From Isoetes taiwanensis (lineage: Eukaryota; Streptophyta; Lycopodiopsida; Isoetales; Isoetaceae), in assembly GCA_021234155.1 (NCBI GenBank), contig JAJEKV010000163.1, positions 336,777 to 400,776 of the forward strand: DNA of 64,000 bases. Reading direction: 5' to 3'. Numbering within the stretch: position 1 is the stretch's first letter; each line of letters opens with the position of its first letter. The notes under the pieces were generated by a model that was not told the origin of the DNA, did no database searches, and worked only from the letters and a program-made list of their open reading frames with translations. Below are positions 46,026-58,419 of this stretch, in pieces. The position numbers and the translations under genes are program-made.

Positions 46026-49000
46026 TGCTTAATAAAACCCCTCGCGGTCGCTGCATTTTCGCATAGCTTCTTCCTTGACTATCTCCTCTTTAACACTAAA
46101 GAAAATTCCGTATTAATGCTTACATAACATGAATTGTTGTAAATTAGTAAGTTAATTGCTTCTCTAAGCATCGCCTACATTTTTCTATATAAGGACTCAT
46201 GTAACATTATCTAGAAGCATACAATCATCCAAAGTGTTTTTCTACCTAGAAATTGCCATGACAAAATTGGAAGATAATGCCCTTTTTGGGACTAGCAATT
46301 CTCAAACATCTTTTAAAAAAGAAAAGTTGGAAAAGAAAGTATTAATCAATTTCCAGAAGTATCTTAGCATTGAGCATCTTTTATAATCGCTCCAAATCCT
46401 TTCCAATGCCAATCAAGATGCTAAAAATTTGTAGCGATCTTGCTAATTTGGAAAATCTGGAAAATTTTGATCGGCTTCTCAAGTATATGGTAACTTATAT
46501 TCCAACCGCTTCTAGATCAAGTAGGATGCACGTTCAAACTTAAACAACAGTATTACAATGTAATTAAATTGCAATCGGGTTGATGCATTTCAAGGACTGC
46601 TACAAACTTAGGTATATTTGTCTTTTAGAATAATATTTATAAGAAATAAATCCAGTGGCCTATGCATGATGTGCATTATATGTATAGCATTTAGAACTGG
46701 TGTAATTGTCTTGGCAGTACCCGCAGTATGCAAAAGTAAAGAAAATTCATCATTTTCTAGTCTTGCTCTTACTATTTGATAGAATTTGATACAAAAGAAA
46801 AGTCATTTTCATAGTTTAACTTCCTATTCTTCTCTTTTGAGAGGAAGTAAATCTACAATCAATTGTTCCATTATTGATGTCCCTGTGATTATTCTAATAT
46901 TTAATTGAATTTTCTCCATTTTGTGGCACCTACATAGTAAAGGAGTTCCAAGGAGGAGGCTTGGTCTTAAAATCTAGAACTCCTTCTTATTTTGCAATTA
47001 AGCAAAACACTTTCTTCTATCAACTAACAAATCCTCCATTCTGAATCCATGCTTAAAGCATGCCATAGACTCAAGGGATACAATGCTTGGTGTAGAATAA
47101 CACAAAGGATTTGGTATGATCTCATCATGTTTGATGCTCTCTAAGAAATCACATGAACAATAAATATCTAAATAATAACCCATCAATCTCCATATCTTGA
47201 GAGCACACATATCTTGATACATGCAAATAGCCATCCATATATTCCCTCAAATGTATCCTTTCCCTCGTCGGGCTATAAATCACATCTACAAATCATCATG
47301 GGATTCAAATGCACCTTTCTATATTTCCAAAAACACCGTCAAATAGATCAAGCAAAGATCACTCTAATCAAATTGAACACCTAAGAATCGTGAACCAAAG
47401 AAGAGTGCGGAAGAAAAAAGGACTTTGGGTCCTTTCTCTTAATTTCCCGCATCGCTTATAAAAATTTATAGATCCAATGGCTTAGGTTCAATTGATTTAG
47501 GTGGAAGTTCACGAAGCCTACAATCATTTCATCCTAGCCATCCATCTTAGGAATATTCCAAATGATATGCCATATCTAAAGTTTCTCCCACCGAGAAGGA
47601 AAAGAAGATGGGGTCAAACTAGATTTTCCAAACCTTAAAATTTTAGGTGCATATGGCAGTAGGGTCAATGATGGGCCAATGCAAATGAAAATCGTGAATG
47701 GAAAATGTGTAAAGCAAATAATAAGCACCGGGCCCTTTCCCATTCAGATATAACATCGAGCTTGGTAAATAATACACTAGTAGCGCACAAGACATGAACT
47801 AAGTCGCTTTGGGCCAATCCTGCTAACAATGAAGTGGCTTTCAAATATAGTTGGAAGCCATAAAAGACTACATGAAATAAGGTGCTTGCAGGCTTCATGC
47901 TTCCGTAAAGCCATCCACGCATCCAAGAGCTCCGGCAGAACATATGCAACCACATGCCAAAACCCATAAAATGTAATACAACGCTCGTATGCATGAAACT
48001 TGCCTATAAAGGACCTCGCCTCGCCATAGATGAAACTCCACTCTATTACAAACAAATGTAAAGAATTAGATCAGCTACATTAGCAAATATCAAGATTGCA
48101 AAAAGGAAAGAAGATGAATCAGGGGTATTCGACCACAATCAAATATATCGTCCCAATATGCTTCACCTAGTATAATGCAATGACGCAAAGGGCCCTAAGC
48201 ATCATGGCAGGGCTAATTTATGCAATATAGTCTATCAAATATAAAATGCAAGTTCTTTTTCATTATCATGCTTTTCTACTCCCTCCCCTTTTTTTAGTTT
48301 CGCAGTTAGTCAAAATTCTATGTTAAATACACACAATGCATATGCATCTATAAAGAACCGTAAAGAAGATCATTTATTTTCAATGTTCGTAACCATAAAA
48401 TATAATCAATTCGCATAATGTTACAATTCAAATGTCTCAATGTATGGAGGAGAGATGCCCGTACAAGTTCATATGCGTGACACTTAGAGCCCCGCTTTTC
48501 CCTTTGTCCATACACTATCTCTATCCCACTCCATCACACCTATTCTTTCGCTCTAACTCCATGTAATGATGTTCTAGCTAAAAGCACTCTAAGCAAATGT
48601 ACAGGAGGTTGCAAATGCGCTTTTGCAAGGATATTGATATTGACAAACATCTAGTAAGAAGCTCAAGCAATGTGAGAGCTGCCTTCTACTTTATTAGATG
48701 CAATGTGTGCAATGCGGCGTGTGCCACTGGATACAGGGGTTTGAAATCAGCTGGCCTCCCATATAGCAGTAGGCTGTGCTCAAAAAGCAAAATCTTTCAA
48801 GAGGGGGCCCAACAATGATACCAAAAAAACTCTTGTGGACCATTCTCCGCCAATGGGATCGGGGAGACATTAGCATAGGTATTAGTCCCCAGAAGAATTA
48901 ACACTTCTTCCTACATTATGGGAATTTTCTAAGCAAAGAAACTCCAAAACAACAAAAAGAATAGAAGCTACGCTTAAAATGTCATCATATCCAATAGCCA

Positions 49001-49339
49001 TGGTATAATTTTGTACAATCAAGAGATATGAAGTTGTCAAGATGTTCCTCCATCCTGTGTCTATACTCCTCATGAATGTCCACGGAGCCCTCTATCCCCA
49101 TCTCCTCCCACTACATGTGCCATCATAATACTCCCTCCTCAGCCTTTCCAGCTTCACTCACTTCATGCTTCTTTGCACCCGCTCCAAGCCTCAAGCACTA
49201 GCACCAATGCCAGCCTCCCTACTCGTAACCATACAAGAAACGGTGTTCTACCAAAGCCCTAAATAAGTGGTCTTTCCATGACCAATCATGAATCTCTCAT
49301 GCAAAATAATTGTTTTGCATTGTACAGAGTGCTCTCCTG
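46026..49339. other. Unassigned AT-rich sequence
   Basis: No gene, RNA or mobile-element motif recognised in 3.3 kb on either strand. Confidence 0.5.
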
Positions 49340-49660
49340 TACAAGAGTCAGTTACGTTTGTAATACACTGCTCCCAAGTGTGTTCTACATTGGATTAAAC
49401 TATCAAGGGCTTGGTCTTTTGGATTAACAGATGTGCCTATATTTTCACAAACTATATACAGCATAAATGTGTTATTGCATACTAGGAGGGTATATGCACA
49501 AGCAAAACATTGGTAAAGTTGCCCCGGATAAGTATAGTGTGCTAAATGTGGGCCTCGGCCACCATGGTGATCAAGCCATTCTTCCACTGATCAATGTACA
49601 AGCCAAAGAGTGTAGGAGAGATAGAGAAGAACAAAGAACAAAGCTAGGCAGAGTGGTTGC
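49340..49660 (-). pseudogene. LINE reverse transcriptase relic
   Basis: Minus strand. Near 49580-49625 the sequence reads S-x-TLFGLYIDQ in two frames, followed by EEWLDHHGGRGP and, near 49450-49500, NTFMLYIVCEN. This aligns with SPTLFGLFIDQLEGWVRAHG and YVFMLLLYADD of LINE copy 2. The catalytic Asp pair is lost. Confidence 0.6.
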
Positions 49661-51630
49661 GCATTTGGTGGTCATGAAAGACTACTTGCTCACTTCAACA
49701 CAAGACTACCTGACTTTTAACAAAGGGTACTAATTCTGGGAACCCGTGAGAAAATAGCCACACATAAACCCATGCCATATGGCTCTAAGTCATCATCTCC
49801 TCAAGGCCACTTTCGACCGCCACAGACCCCACTCAATGCACGAAAAACACAATAACCTCAATCACCAATCAAGGAGCAAAATACCGAGTATTAGCATTAC
49901 TTTGAAGTACGCTTTATGAATATCCCATAAACCTTTAAAACCATATGTATTAACTTATCCTACTTCCACAATTACTTAAAAGATAATTGCAAAAGAAATG
50001 TTGTAGGGGAAGTTAGATAGACGGCTAAAAATATAGCAATAAAATGAGTGCATTATTTATTTGGAAAATTACAAAAATACCCCTAAAATGGAGGTTTATT
50101 AAAATGGGAATAACTTCTCCTTTAGACTCCATCAAACATGAAAGTTTTGGCCTCTTCACAAAACATATAGGATGACAGCTGGACTGCCTACAAGCCAGAA
50201 TCATCTAAAACTGAGTTGGAATTTTCGCTATCAGGCTTTTTTAAATAGAGTTTAAAAAATAACTCAAAAGAGCATAACTTCGAAAGCCCTCGCTTCTCAA
50301 CCGGAAAGGAAGAATACGAGTAAAGCTTTCTTCCTAAATTTCCCCCGCTTCTTTTGAACTTGTAATTTGCCTGCGGTTGTACTGTCTTGACACATTTCGG
50401 TTTTGCGCGAAAAGAAAAGAGGAGCAATTTGTTAAAGCTGCTAGAAGCTTAAGCTCACCATCTGATTGAGGTTGTGGAAGAGCTAATCAAGGATGTCGTC
50501 CGCAATATAAGAAGAGCAATGTATGAAGCTTTTTGCCGCAGCTTGCCGCCCGTAATTTGATCCCGGTCGAAGTTTAAAAAGATGCCGCAGTAAAGGCAAT
50601 CCGCGCTGTACCTTGAGATGCAGAGAACAGGTCATTGACTGCTTCTCGTAAAACGTAATCGCAAAAGAAAACCGTAAATAGAAAATAAGACAAATGGAGA
50701 AAGAAGAGAAGTACCCTGGATCTAGTAATCGCGGAAAAATTAATATTCCGTGATTTTGAAGCCATCCATTTTCGTACCTATTTGATTCTCGTCTTCGCCA
50801 AGAATCCAATAAGTACCTATTTACAGAATGGCTGGATCTTGACTCATGTATTCAAATCTTGAAGTGTGATCAATTTGGTTTTTCGATCGTCTCAAGGCTT
50901 GATGCCCGCCTATAAATGCCATAAATGTACCATGTCATATGCTCATAATTAGATGCCCGCCATAAATGCTATGAATGTAACGCGGTCAGCGCGATGGTAA
51001 TTTTTAAGAAAGAAATTGGATGAGAACAAAAATTGATACCGTGACATAACAGAAAGGATGAGCAACACGTAGATTGCGAGGCAAACTTGTTCATATGGAA
51101 GATAAACTCCCACTCCAGACAAGTCACTAAAAAGCAAACTTATCCACAAAGTTGCATTACACATCACAATAAAATGGCTTATACAACTTTAGCAAGGCAA
51201 TTTGTTCACAAGGTTGCATCATCCTCTAGACAAGCTTCGCAGCACCCCATCCACAAGATTGCATCATAGCTTTTGTTATGCCTATGAAATCATAGTGTAC
51301 ATGATGACTTAGTTTTGCTGCTACTAGTTTTCTTATGCATGGTAATTCTTTCACCAGAAGGCCAATTTTGCACCTATGGGGCTTTGCTAAGCGGAAGAGG
51401 AGGCATGGGCTGAAGCCCCAACCCTTCACAAGCAAGTTGATATATTTGAAAACTAGTTAACAAAGAAAAGAGCCATCTATTACTAACTATGCAAAGTCCC
51501 ACCAACCATGCCTTCAAAAAAAAAAAACTATGCAAAGTAATCAAAAGTGTGGTTTTTGTATTTAGTTGTCATTAATTTTAGTTCCTATATATTCCCTTTC
51601 TTTTTGTTTGGACTATGTCGTGAGCTGCAA
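49661..51630. other. Unassigned sequence
   Basis: No supported gene. Short related segments with CACAAxxTTGCATxA occur near 51148, 51208 and 51250, a weak local repeat. Confidence 0.5.
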
Positions 51631-52894
51631 ATGGGACGCCGGCCTTCCTGATCTAGGTCGCCATTGTTCTGTTTCCGACTGTCGTCTCATCGATTTTTGC
51701 CATTTTCTGCGATGGTTGCCAAAAGGTATTTCCTGCAGTTGCTCTTTACCAGATCTCCCTTCAATCATTTATAAATTGTCTGGTCAGTACGCCAAATTGC
51801 ATATACACATATAATCGCTTTTCTTAGAACGGTAATAATATAGATACCTAACTTGTTAGCAGAGCTGGGAAATCAATGCATCTTTTATCAGCTATATTTC
51901 CTGCAATGGCCTATCTCCTCACGAAAAGTTTAGGCCAGGTTTTCAGAAAAATTTCAATATACAATGGTTTTATCGGTTTTAAAGCTGAAAATCCAAATTG
52001 ATGTTAATAGTTGTCTGCTCCTGAGATAATGTATCCATAACTTGGTCTACCTTATGTTGCAAAGACTACTATTATAGGCCTAGTTCAACTATGACTACTG
52101 CTCTTATAGTTTTTCAAATAGATTCTCCTGTTCTATAAGCAGCCAAAATGTACAATGCTAATTCGCAATGTTAATATAATGCAGGATGTGTGTGTGTTGA
52201 AGAATGAAAAGAAATATCATAAAAGCTATTAGTAAATGCTTCGATCATATCGTATGTGTCAGTAAACTACATAGCATGTGCATGTGCAATTTAAACAGCA
52301 CTTCATCTCATGCCAAGCTGCGATTTTATGTCATCCTCTTGTGCACGAAACTAGTCTATTTCGTAATTAGTACATAAAGAAATGCTATGCAAAGTTCTGA
52401 CAGAGCTAAAGTTCTCATTCGTTCTATGATACTCTGAGTACTAAAGAGGGAAAATTTTAATATGGTGGAACCATCCAACATCAACGATGTCTCTTCCCAC
52501 TCTTCTTTGTATGGCTTAATAAAGTTCCTCTCTTTTGTCTAGTGTCATCATTTCTGACTGCAGGTGCGTTCTGCTTAGAACATCACAAGTATGATAAACA
52601 ATTCAATGCCCTTCTGGGTTGAAGGATGTGACTGTCTTAGTATGCCCCTTATGTGCAAAAAAGCAGTGCGCCAGAGTGCCTGTAATGAAGACCCTGCAAG
52701 TAACATCAAGTATGGGAACGCCTATGCACAGACAGATTGTGATTCAAGAAATTATGAGAAAGCTACTAAGAAACCAAGGTGCCCAGTTCCCAGGTATAAA
52801 GAGGTGCCTACCTTCAAATAAGGTGCTATGCAAAACCTAAGGTGGAGGTTTGCTTGAAGCACACAGATTTGGCAGTGATCACAATTGTGATGCC
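51631..52894 (+). pseudogene. AN1/C2H2 zinc-finger protein gene (stress-associated-protein type), indel-broken
   Basis: Two exons. Exon 1, ATG 51631 to donor 51725 (AAAAG|GTATTT), encodes the start of an AN1 finger: PDLGRHCSVSDCRLIDF plus the remnants of the next Cys pair. Exon 2 starts at 52564 after TGCAG. It gives FCLEHHKYDK, then VTVLVCPLCAK, AVRQSACNEDP, QTDCDSRNYEKATKKPRCPV, NKVLCKT and SDHNC. This is the order of plant SAP proteins with two AN1 fingers and a C2H2 tail (SAP11/SAP16-like). The full N terminus MGTPAFPDLG is recoverable only by assuming two missing bases. At least three single-base losses lie in exon 1 and five or more indels in exon 2. The retained intron rules out a processed copy. 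It is either a decayed duplicate or a real gene hidden by sequence errors. Codons may continue past 52894. Confidence 0.75.
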
Positions 52895-55800
52895 TTAAAA
52901 GTTCACGCTACTAGTAATTTATCTTTCAAAGGCATCATGAGAAAAATTTGGTCCTGTATCCAATGAAGCCAAAGCAAATCAAAAACCTTCTCGGTGAAGG
53001 AGCAAAGTGGCGCCTACAGCATTTATGAGCCAGCCTTCTAACAGCAGTCTCGTCAGTCAAGAGCAGTGCAGATGCTGGGATGCCGTAAAACTTGCAACCG
53101 CAAAATGACATGGTTAACGCTTTTAGTTGCCAGTAACATCTAAAGACCTCAAGCAAATACGCCAACCATTAGTGCTGAATGGTGCCTCGGTGTGAAATGC
53201 AATTCTACCACGGTAGAGAAAATTCAATACATCATGCCGACGCAGTGCATTGCAAGAAGTAAGGGACCTAGTAAAACGAATTCCGTAAGCTTTAAGTACT
53301 CATATTTCGCCAGATTTCCTGTATGCATATTGATTTCCCATTAAGTACAGTAAAGAAAGCGTGAAAGTGCTGTGTTAAATAGATATTGCTTGTGGCCCAT
53401 TGCCCAAATGTTATTACTCTTTTAAGTTTTCACCATATGACAGAAAAGAGGCATATATAAAATTCATTCTTTATTCTTTTTAATCTTTCCATTTTGTTTG
53501 TCGCCCTGGGCTAGAATTCTTTTTATACCGCAATATATAAGCAGCTTGACACGCCTATGTGTCGTCGAAGAAAATCTGCAGGGCAATAACGATTGGTATA
53601 TAGCTGATATCGCCACAACAAGCTTTCTTCGAAGCTAGGCGAGTTTAATTTTTTTTTTGTGTGGGTTTGCTAAAATGAGACACAATAATTTAAACTTGCT
53701 TTTCCACTTAATGGTAGTCCTAAAAATATGACACCACTAAAGTACTACCCTGAAAATCCATAAAAAGTAAAGACACTTTTTTATTATATTACGGGAAAAC
53801 TCTATCAAAAATAAAATAAGACTTCTCGTGACTCCAAAACCTATTCCAAACCCAAATAATGCTTGAAAATTGATTTCCCTTTCAGTGTGACGGGCTTTCA
53901 GTATTTGATCAAATATCACCTTGGATAAAATATGTGACTTTTAGAAATACTAATCGCGGACTATCGCGGGAAAAAGGGCCTAGGTGTTGAAGAAGAATAG
54001 TGATCTAGATCCTAATCACGGACACCGACATGGATGCCGTGCGTATAATCCCACGTAAACGCCATTAGAATGCCTCGCTTAGTTTTGTGTCTGCTCATCC
54101 ATCTATATAATGTAAATCTCCAAGTACGCCGGGTTTCTTCCAAACCTAATTCTATCAAATTCATCTCCTTTCCATTTCCCCTCGTAATTCCCATCACCTT
54201 AAGTTTGTGAGCTGTGCGGGCTAAGGACCTAATGAGTGTCTCCATTACATCTAACAGCCTATGAAAGTAGCTACATGCACAAGAAATGCCTCATTTCTAA
54301 TCTTCCTCTCTCGACTTAATAGATGGCTCACGAAAACGAGGCCACAGCACCCCTGCATTCTCCCCATTTTGTACCCGTACCAAAGCTCTTTAAGGAAAAT
54401 CCATGTCATTGCGCGGGAGCTCAAGCCCGGCCCCAGTGAAATAGTAATGTGCAACTTGTGGAGCTATTTCTAAGTAAAAAGAGCTGCTTAATATTCTAGC
54501 TAAGTGTATAAGAAGGAAGGTTTAGCTATACTACGTGTTTCTACATTTTTCAAATTTATACACCAAATTATCCCAAAGATCCTGCGGCTCTTGCTTTTAT
54601 TGGACAATTTTTGTCTTTAGTGTTCATTACGTAAAAGATGATTGATACCTACATAGAGATTTGTCGATAATATTTTCCTTTCAGTCAAAAGGAGTTAGAC
54701 ATTTATCTATTCTCTTGAGATGGAGACTACTATTATGCCAAATCAGTTTATAACCAACATGAACACCTGCTTGTTCCCTTGCCATAGCTTTATTCAATGC
54801 ATCCATTTTCATGCACTCAGGATAGGCAATGCATATGGACAAATGCAAATGTTGTTCGAGAATTTGAAGCATAGGTCGCATCTTGTCGATTTGTTATGCA
54901 ATCGCTTTTATCTCCACCAAGACCACGACAATTGCTCTCCTCAATCTAAGATGTTGTTGAAAACTTCTTTTATTGTGTGTGTCAATAGGTTTATATTGGA
55001 ACATATATATAGAACATGCAGCTTTCTTTCCTGTTTTATGACGGACTCTACAGAGCAAGCAAATGTGAAACCCCACCTCTATCAAAATGGGACTCTGCTG
55101 TAAGCTCTCTTGCTAGTACACCTTGCCATCAAAATTTGACATCATCTCCTTCTCGCCTATTTAGGCCGATCAGTTGTTTTGTAAATCTCTATATTTGAAT
55201 TTAGTTTGAGTTTATGAAAGTTCTTTTGTAGAAGCAGGAGTAAGTTTAGAGGATAACGTAAGGCCCATTATACTATTTTTTTCCTCCCATAATCTAAAAC
55301 ATCATTCATCAAGCAATATAGCCCCTTTTTCTTGTAGAAGCATGAAAAATATTTAATAATGTAAAACCACATTTCTCATTTTTCTGCCTTGTCGATAGAG
55401 AACCATTAGTGCGACTATAACCAAAATACCTTTTGACAACTTGAACTCACTTTGTAGTCACTATAATCCAATGGCATAATATGGATTTCTTATAAATATC
55501 TTGTTAGAATCCACGTTCCAAACCAAAATTAGGTATGAACTAAGCAACCGAGCTACAAACTAGAAGATAAATTTCATAAAATTGAAAATGCTGTATCTAC
55601 AAAGAAAGATGCATAGAACAAATTGAAATTCATCCTTCTTATATATAAGGCAAGGTCCGATTGCTGGCTTATTTTCTTCCTGAAAATTATTAAAACATGA
55701 TAATGTGCACTCATTGATTGCGTGGCATTTATGACGGCCATTAATAAACTCAATATTTCGTGTGAGCTCGACGTTAGTGACGCTGACGCTGGATTTGGAT

Positions 55801-55899
55801 GTCAATTCAACCGAATTATCGTGAGACGGCTTGCTAAAATTGCCTTTATGCTAAAAGGTGTGCCGTTCCTGATAGGGCAAAATTAGCACTTGAATGTAC
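52895..55899. other. Unassigned sequence
   Basis: Immediately downstream of the zinc-finger gene, its 3' end may continue to about 53150. Minus-strand open stretches at 54012-54454 have no recognised motif. Otherwise nothing seen. Confidence 0.45.
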
Positions 55900-56029
55900 T
55901 CTCATTGAGTTGATAAGTACCGCAGGTCACGGATCCCATTATCCTTCCTCGAGCAGAGACGGATTGATCACGGACTGCTTTGTGAGGAAGCGGCTTTGTG
56001 AAGAGGGATTGCCTGTGAGTATGCAAATA

Positions 56030-56690
56030 TAGCCATGGCAATCTCCTCGTCAACAATTAATTTTTGCTTCCGGCTTCCGTAAGCCGAAGCCAAAGAGATG
56101 TGACCTGATTTTAAGGCAGTCAATTGATCCCGGAGAGAGGGGAGCTGCTCGCTGTAACTCCTTGAGCCTGGCTGCGAGTGTTGTAAATTTTGAGCAGGTT
56201 TTGCTGTACATGGTGTTAAGATCGCCAATGGCTTTCTATCCTTGTCGCCATGAGTTTATCCTTACCGCCATGAGTTGATTCTTTTGATCTCGCGCCAGCA
56301 ATTCCCTAATGTGCGCCCGCAACTCACTGCTGGATCCTTGTCTCTGCCTTGCGCATAGCTCTGAGAGATTCACCGCCCTCGTAAAGAGCTCTCGTGGCTT
56401 CGCTTAAAGTTTCTTTTCCGTAGGATTGAACTTGTGTGGTGGCATCTTGAGATCCCCTGCGGAATCGCCCGCGGGCTTCCATGTAGGCTTGAACGCCATT
56501 CATGAGTTTCTGCGCAGTCCCGTTTGGAGGACAATCGCTTGGACATCTTGCCGGTATTGATACAAGACTTGGCGAGAAGGTGGAGGTGTAGGGCCCCGCT
56601 TGGTGATGTGGGTCTCATGGACGCCCGGAGAATTTTGATGAGAAGTGTTAGGCATGGATTCCGCAGGGAGGTACAGTTATATTTCAAAGA
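56030..56690 (-). pseudogene. Unidentified, possibly coiled-coil coding remains
   Basis: Read across frames on the minus strand: QVLYQYRQDVQAIVLQTGL, NGVQAYMEARGRFRRGSQDA, QVQSYGKETLSEATRALYEG, ESLRAMRKAETRIQQ, SELRAHIRELLARDQKNQ, TLAARLKELQRAAPL. This is Arg/Glu/Gln/Ala-rich and helix-like, consistent with a coiled coil. Family not recognised. It lies on the same strand as the Ty3-like remains upstream and may be part of that element. Confidence 0.35.
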
Positions 56691-56893
56691 ATAGGCCTTA
56701 TGCTGTTTTGAACATGACCAGGAGAAAGAGGGCGGAAGTTTCAGTCACCGTTGTGAGGAAGGGAATGAAAGGATTGATGAGTGGATGAGAAGTGGAAGGG
56801 GATCCCGGGCGGTGACGTATATAATGACGATGATGGCTCGAGGTGAAACGCTACGCAGTTGTCTAAGCCGTAAGAAGGTGCGGCACGGATGTA

Positions 56894-57310
56894 TCAATTC
56901 CAGCGTATAAAGCCCGGAGGAACAAAAGTTAGCCAATCATCAGGATGAGGAATAGACGGCCATAATGACAATGTTATAAACGAAAGATTGATATGGGGTA
57001 TTCTGATGGAATACCTTAGAATTTCGCAAACTTTACAAAAAGTATCGCGGGTCTGCATGTTTGTGAGTCGCATGCATGTTGGCTTGATAAGCCGCCACAT
57101 CGAAAGTGACATCCCGTCCTCGTAAGGCGTTTCAAGATAAAGAAGGTCTGCAAGAGGAATTTGGAATACCCCAGCGTAACCTGAGTAAGGCAAATGGTGG
57201 TGCACGACCGCGGGTGGCGATCCTTCCTGCTGTTGATCATATGAGCCGGCTAAACCGCCTGTCTGATTTGGTGCGTAGCGTTCCCTGCGGTGGGAGAATG
57301 GCACGCCCAT
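56894..57310 (-). pseudogene. Unidentified 138-codon minus-strand frame
   Basis: Stop-free for 138 codons with non-repetitive composition (for example YSGYAGVFQIPLADLLYLET and PHPDDWLTFVPPGFIRWN). I do not recognise it. It may belong to the same degraded element as its neighbours. Confidence 0.3.
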
Positions 57311-58419
57311 GGCATGCTCCGGCCACGTGCCTCACCTCTGACCGCTTAGGGCTTCACAAGGAAGGTGGGTGTTGAGAAGGTCAACACTAAAAAGAGCCTG
57401 GATCTCGCGGGAGCGTAAGCTTGAAGTTGAGGGAATTTGGGCTGAGCAGCCATGGCTTAAGAGCGCTTCTGGCAACCGAAGAACTGCCTTGAGAAGCCTG
57501 AGGGCTGGAGAGCGTAAGATCAAAACTAAGATAGTCGGTGCTGTTTAGGACGCATGCGTTTGCTATGATGAGAATGAAACAAAGAACTGCTGATGGTGCT
57601 GTGTGGCTATAGATGCTAAGGAGTCAGCTGGGAGGCTTAAAATGTGGCTAAGTCCCTGCCAAAGCATGGGAGAAGTGATGAACCAAGGAGATGTGACGCG
57701 GAATGATCCACGGAGGTGATAAACCGTTAAGGTACAAACATTAATGTCCGCCGGGCATGTAAGGAAGGAATGTTTTTAATGCCGGCAACTCGAAGTGGAT
57801 ATTATAAAACTATGGCTAGATATGCGCGGAGAAAAAGATTCCGATTTAGAAAGAGCCTCGTACTGCGTAAAATCCACGCTATGCATTAACATTGGTCCAC
57901 GCCGCATGTGGTGCCGCCGGTTTGGCTATATAAGACGAAAGCAGTTGGTGGAATGAGACACCCGCCTTCAAGCGATCGTAAGCATGGTCACGGTGGAACT
58001 AAAACGCACGATGCCGACGGTAATGAGGGATCACCTCGCGAAGATGAATGATCTTGACCTCTCGGAAATGCCATAACCGCATATTCCTATGGGATCGGTG
58101 GGTGCAAAGGGATGGCCGAGCATCCCACTCACACGCAATGCCATGGGAGGTGGTGTTGCATCTCAAGGCCGATCCCCGGTGCAAACTACTACCACATCTC
58201 CTTCCGTGATAACCTCTCGGGGCTCTCCCAACCCGAGTAGAGGGTTTTAAACTTAGGGATTTTGTAAATAGGGCGCCGCCATTTTGTAGCCAGGGCTCTC
58301 TTACAAGTTTAGATGCAGGGTTCCATCACATTTTGTACCCCTCCCATAAATATAAATAAGCCAGCGTAGGTCACTACCGTGGATTCAGTGATTCTTGTTC
58401 CCGCGCATCGTGTATGATC
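57311..58419. other. Unassigned GC-richer sequence
   Basis: No recognisable motif. Part of the GC-richer right end. Confidence 0.4.
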
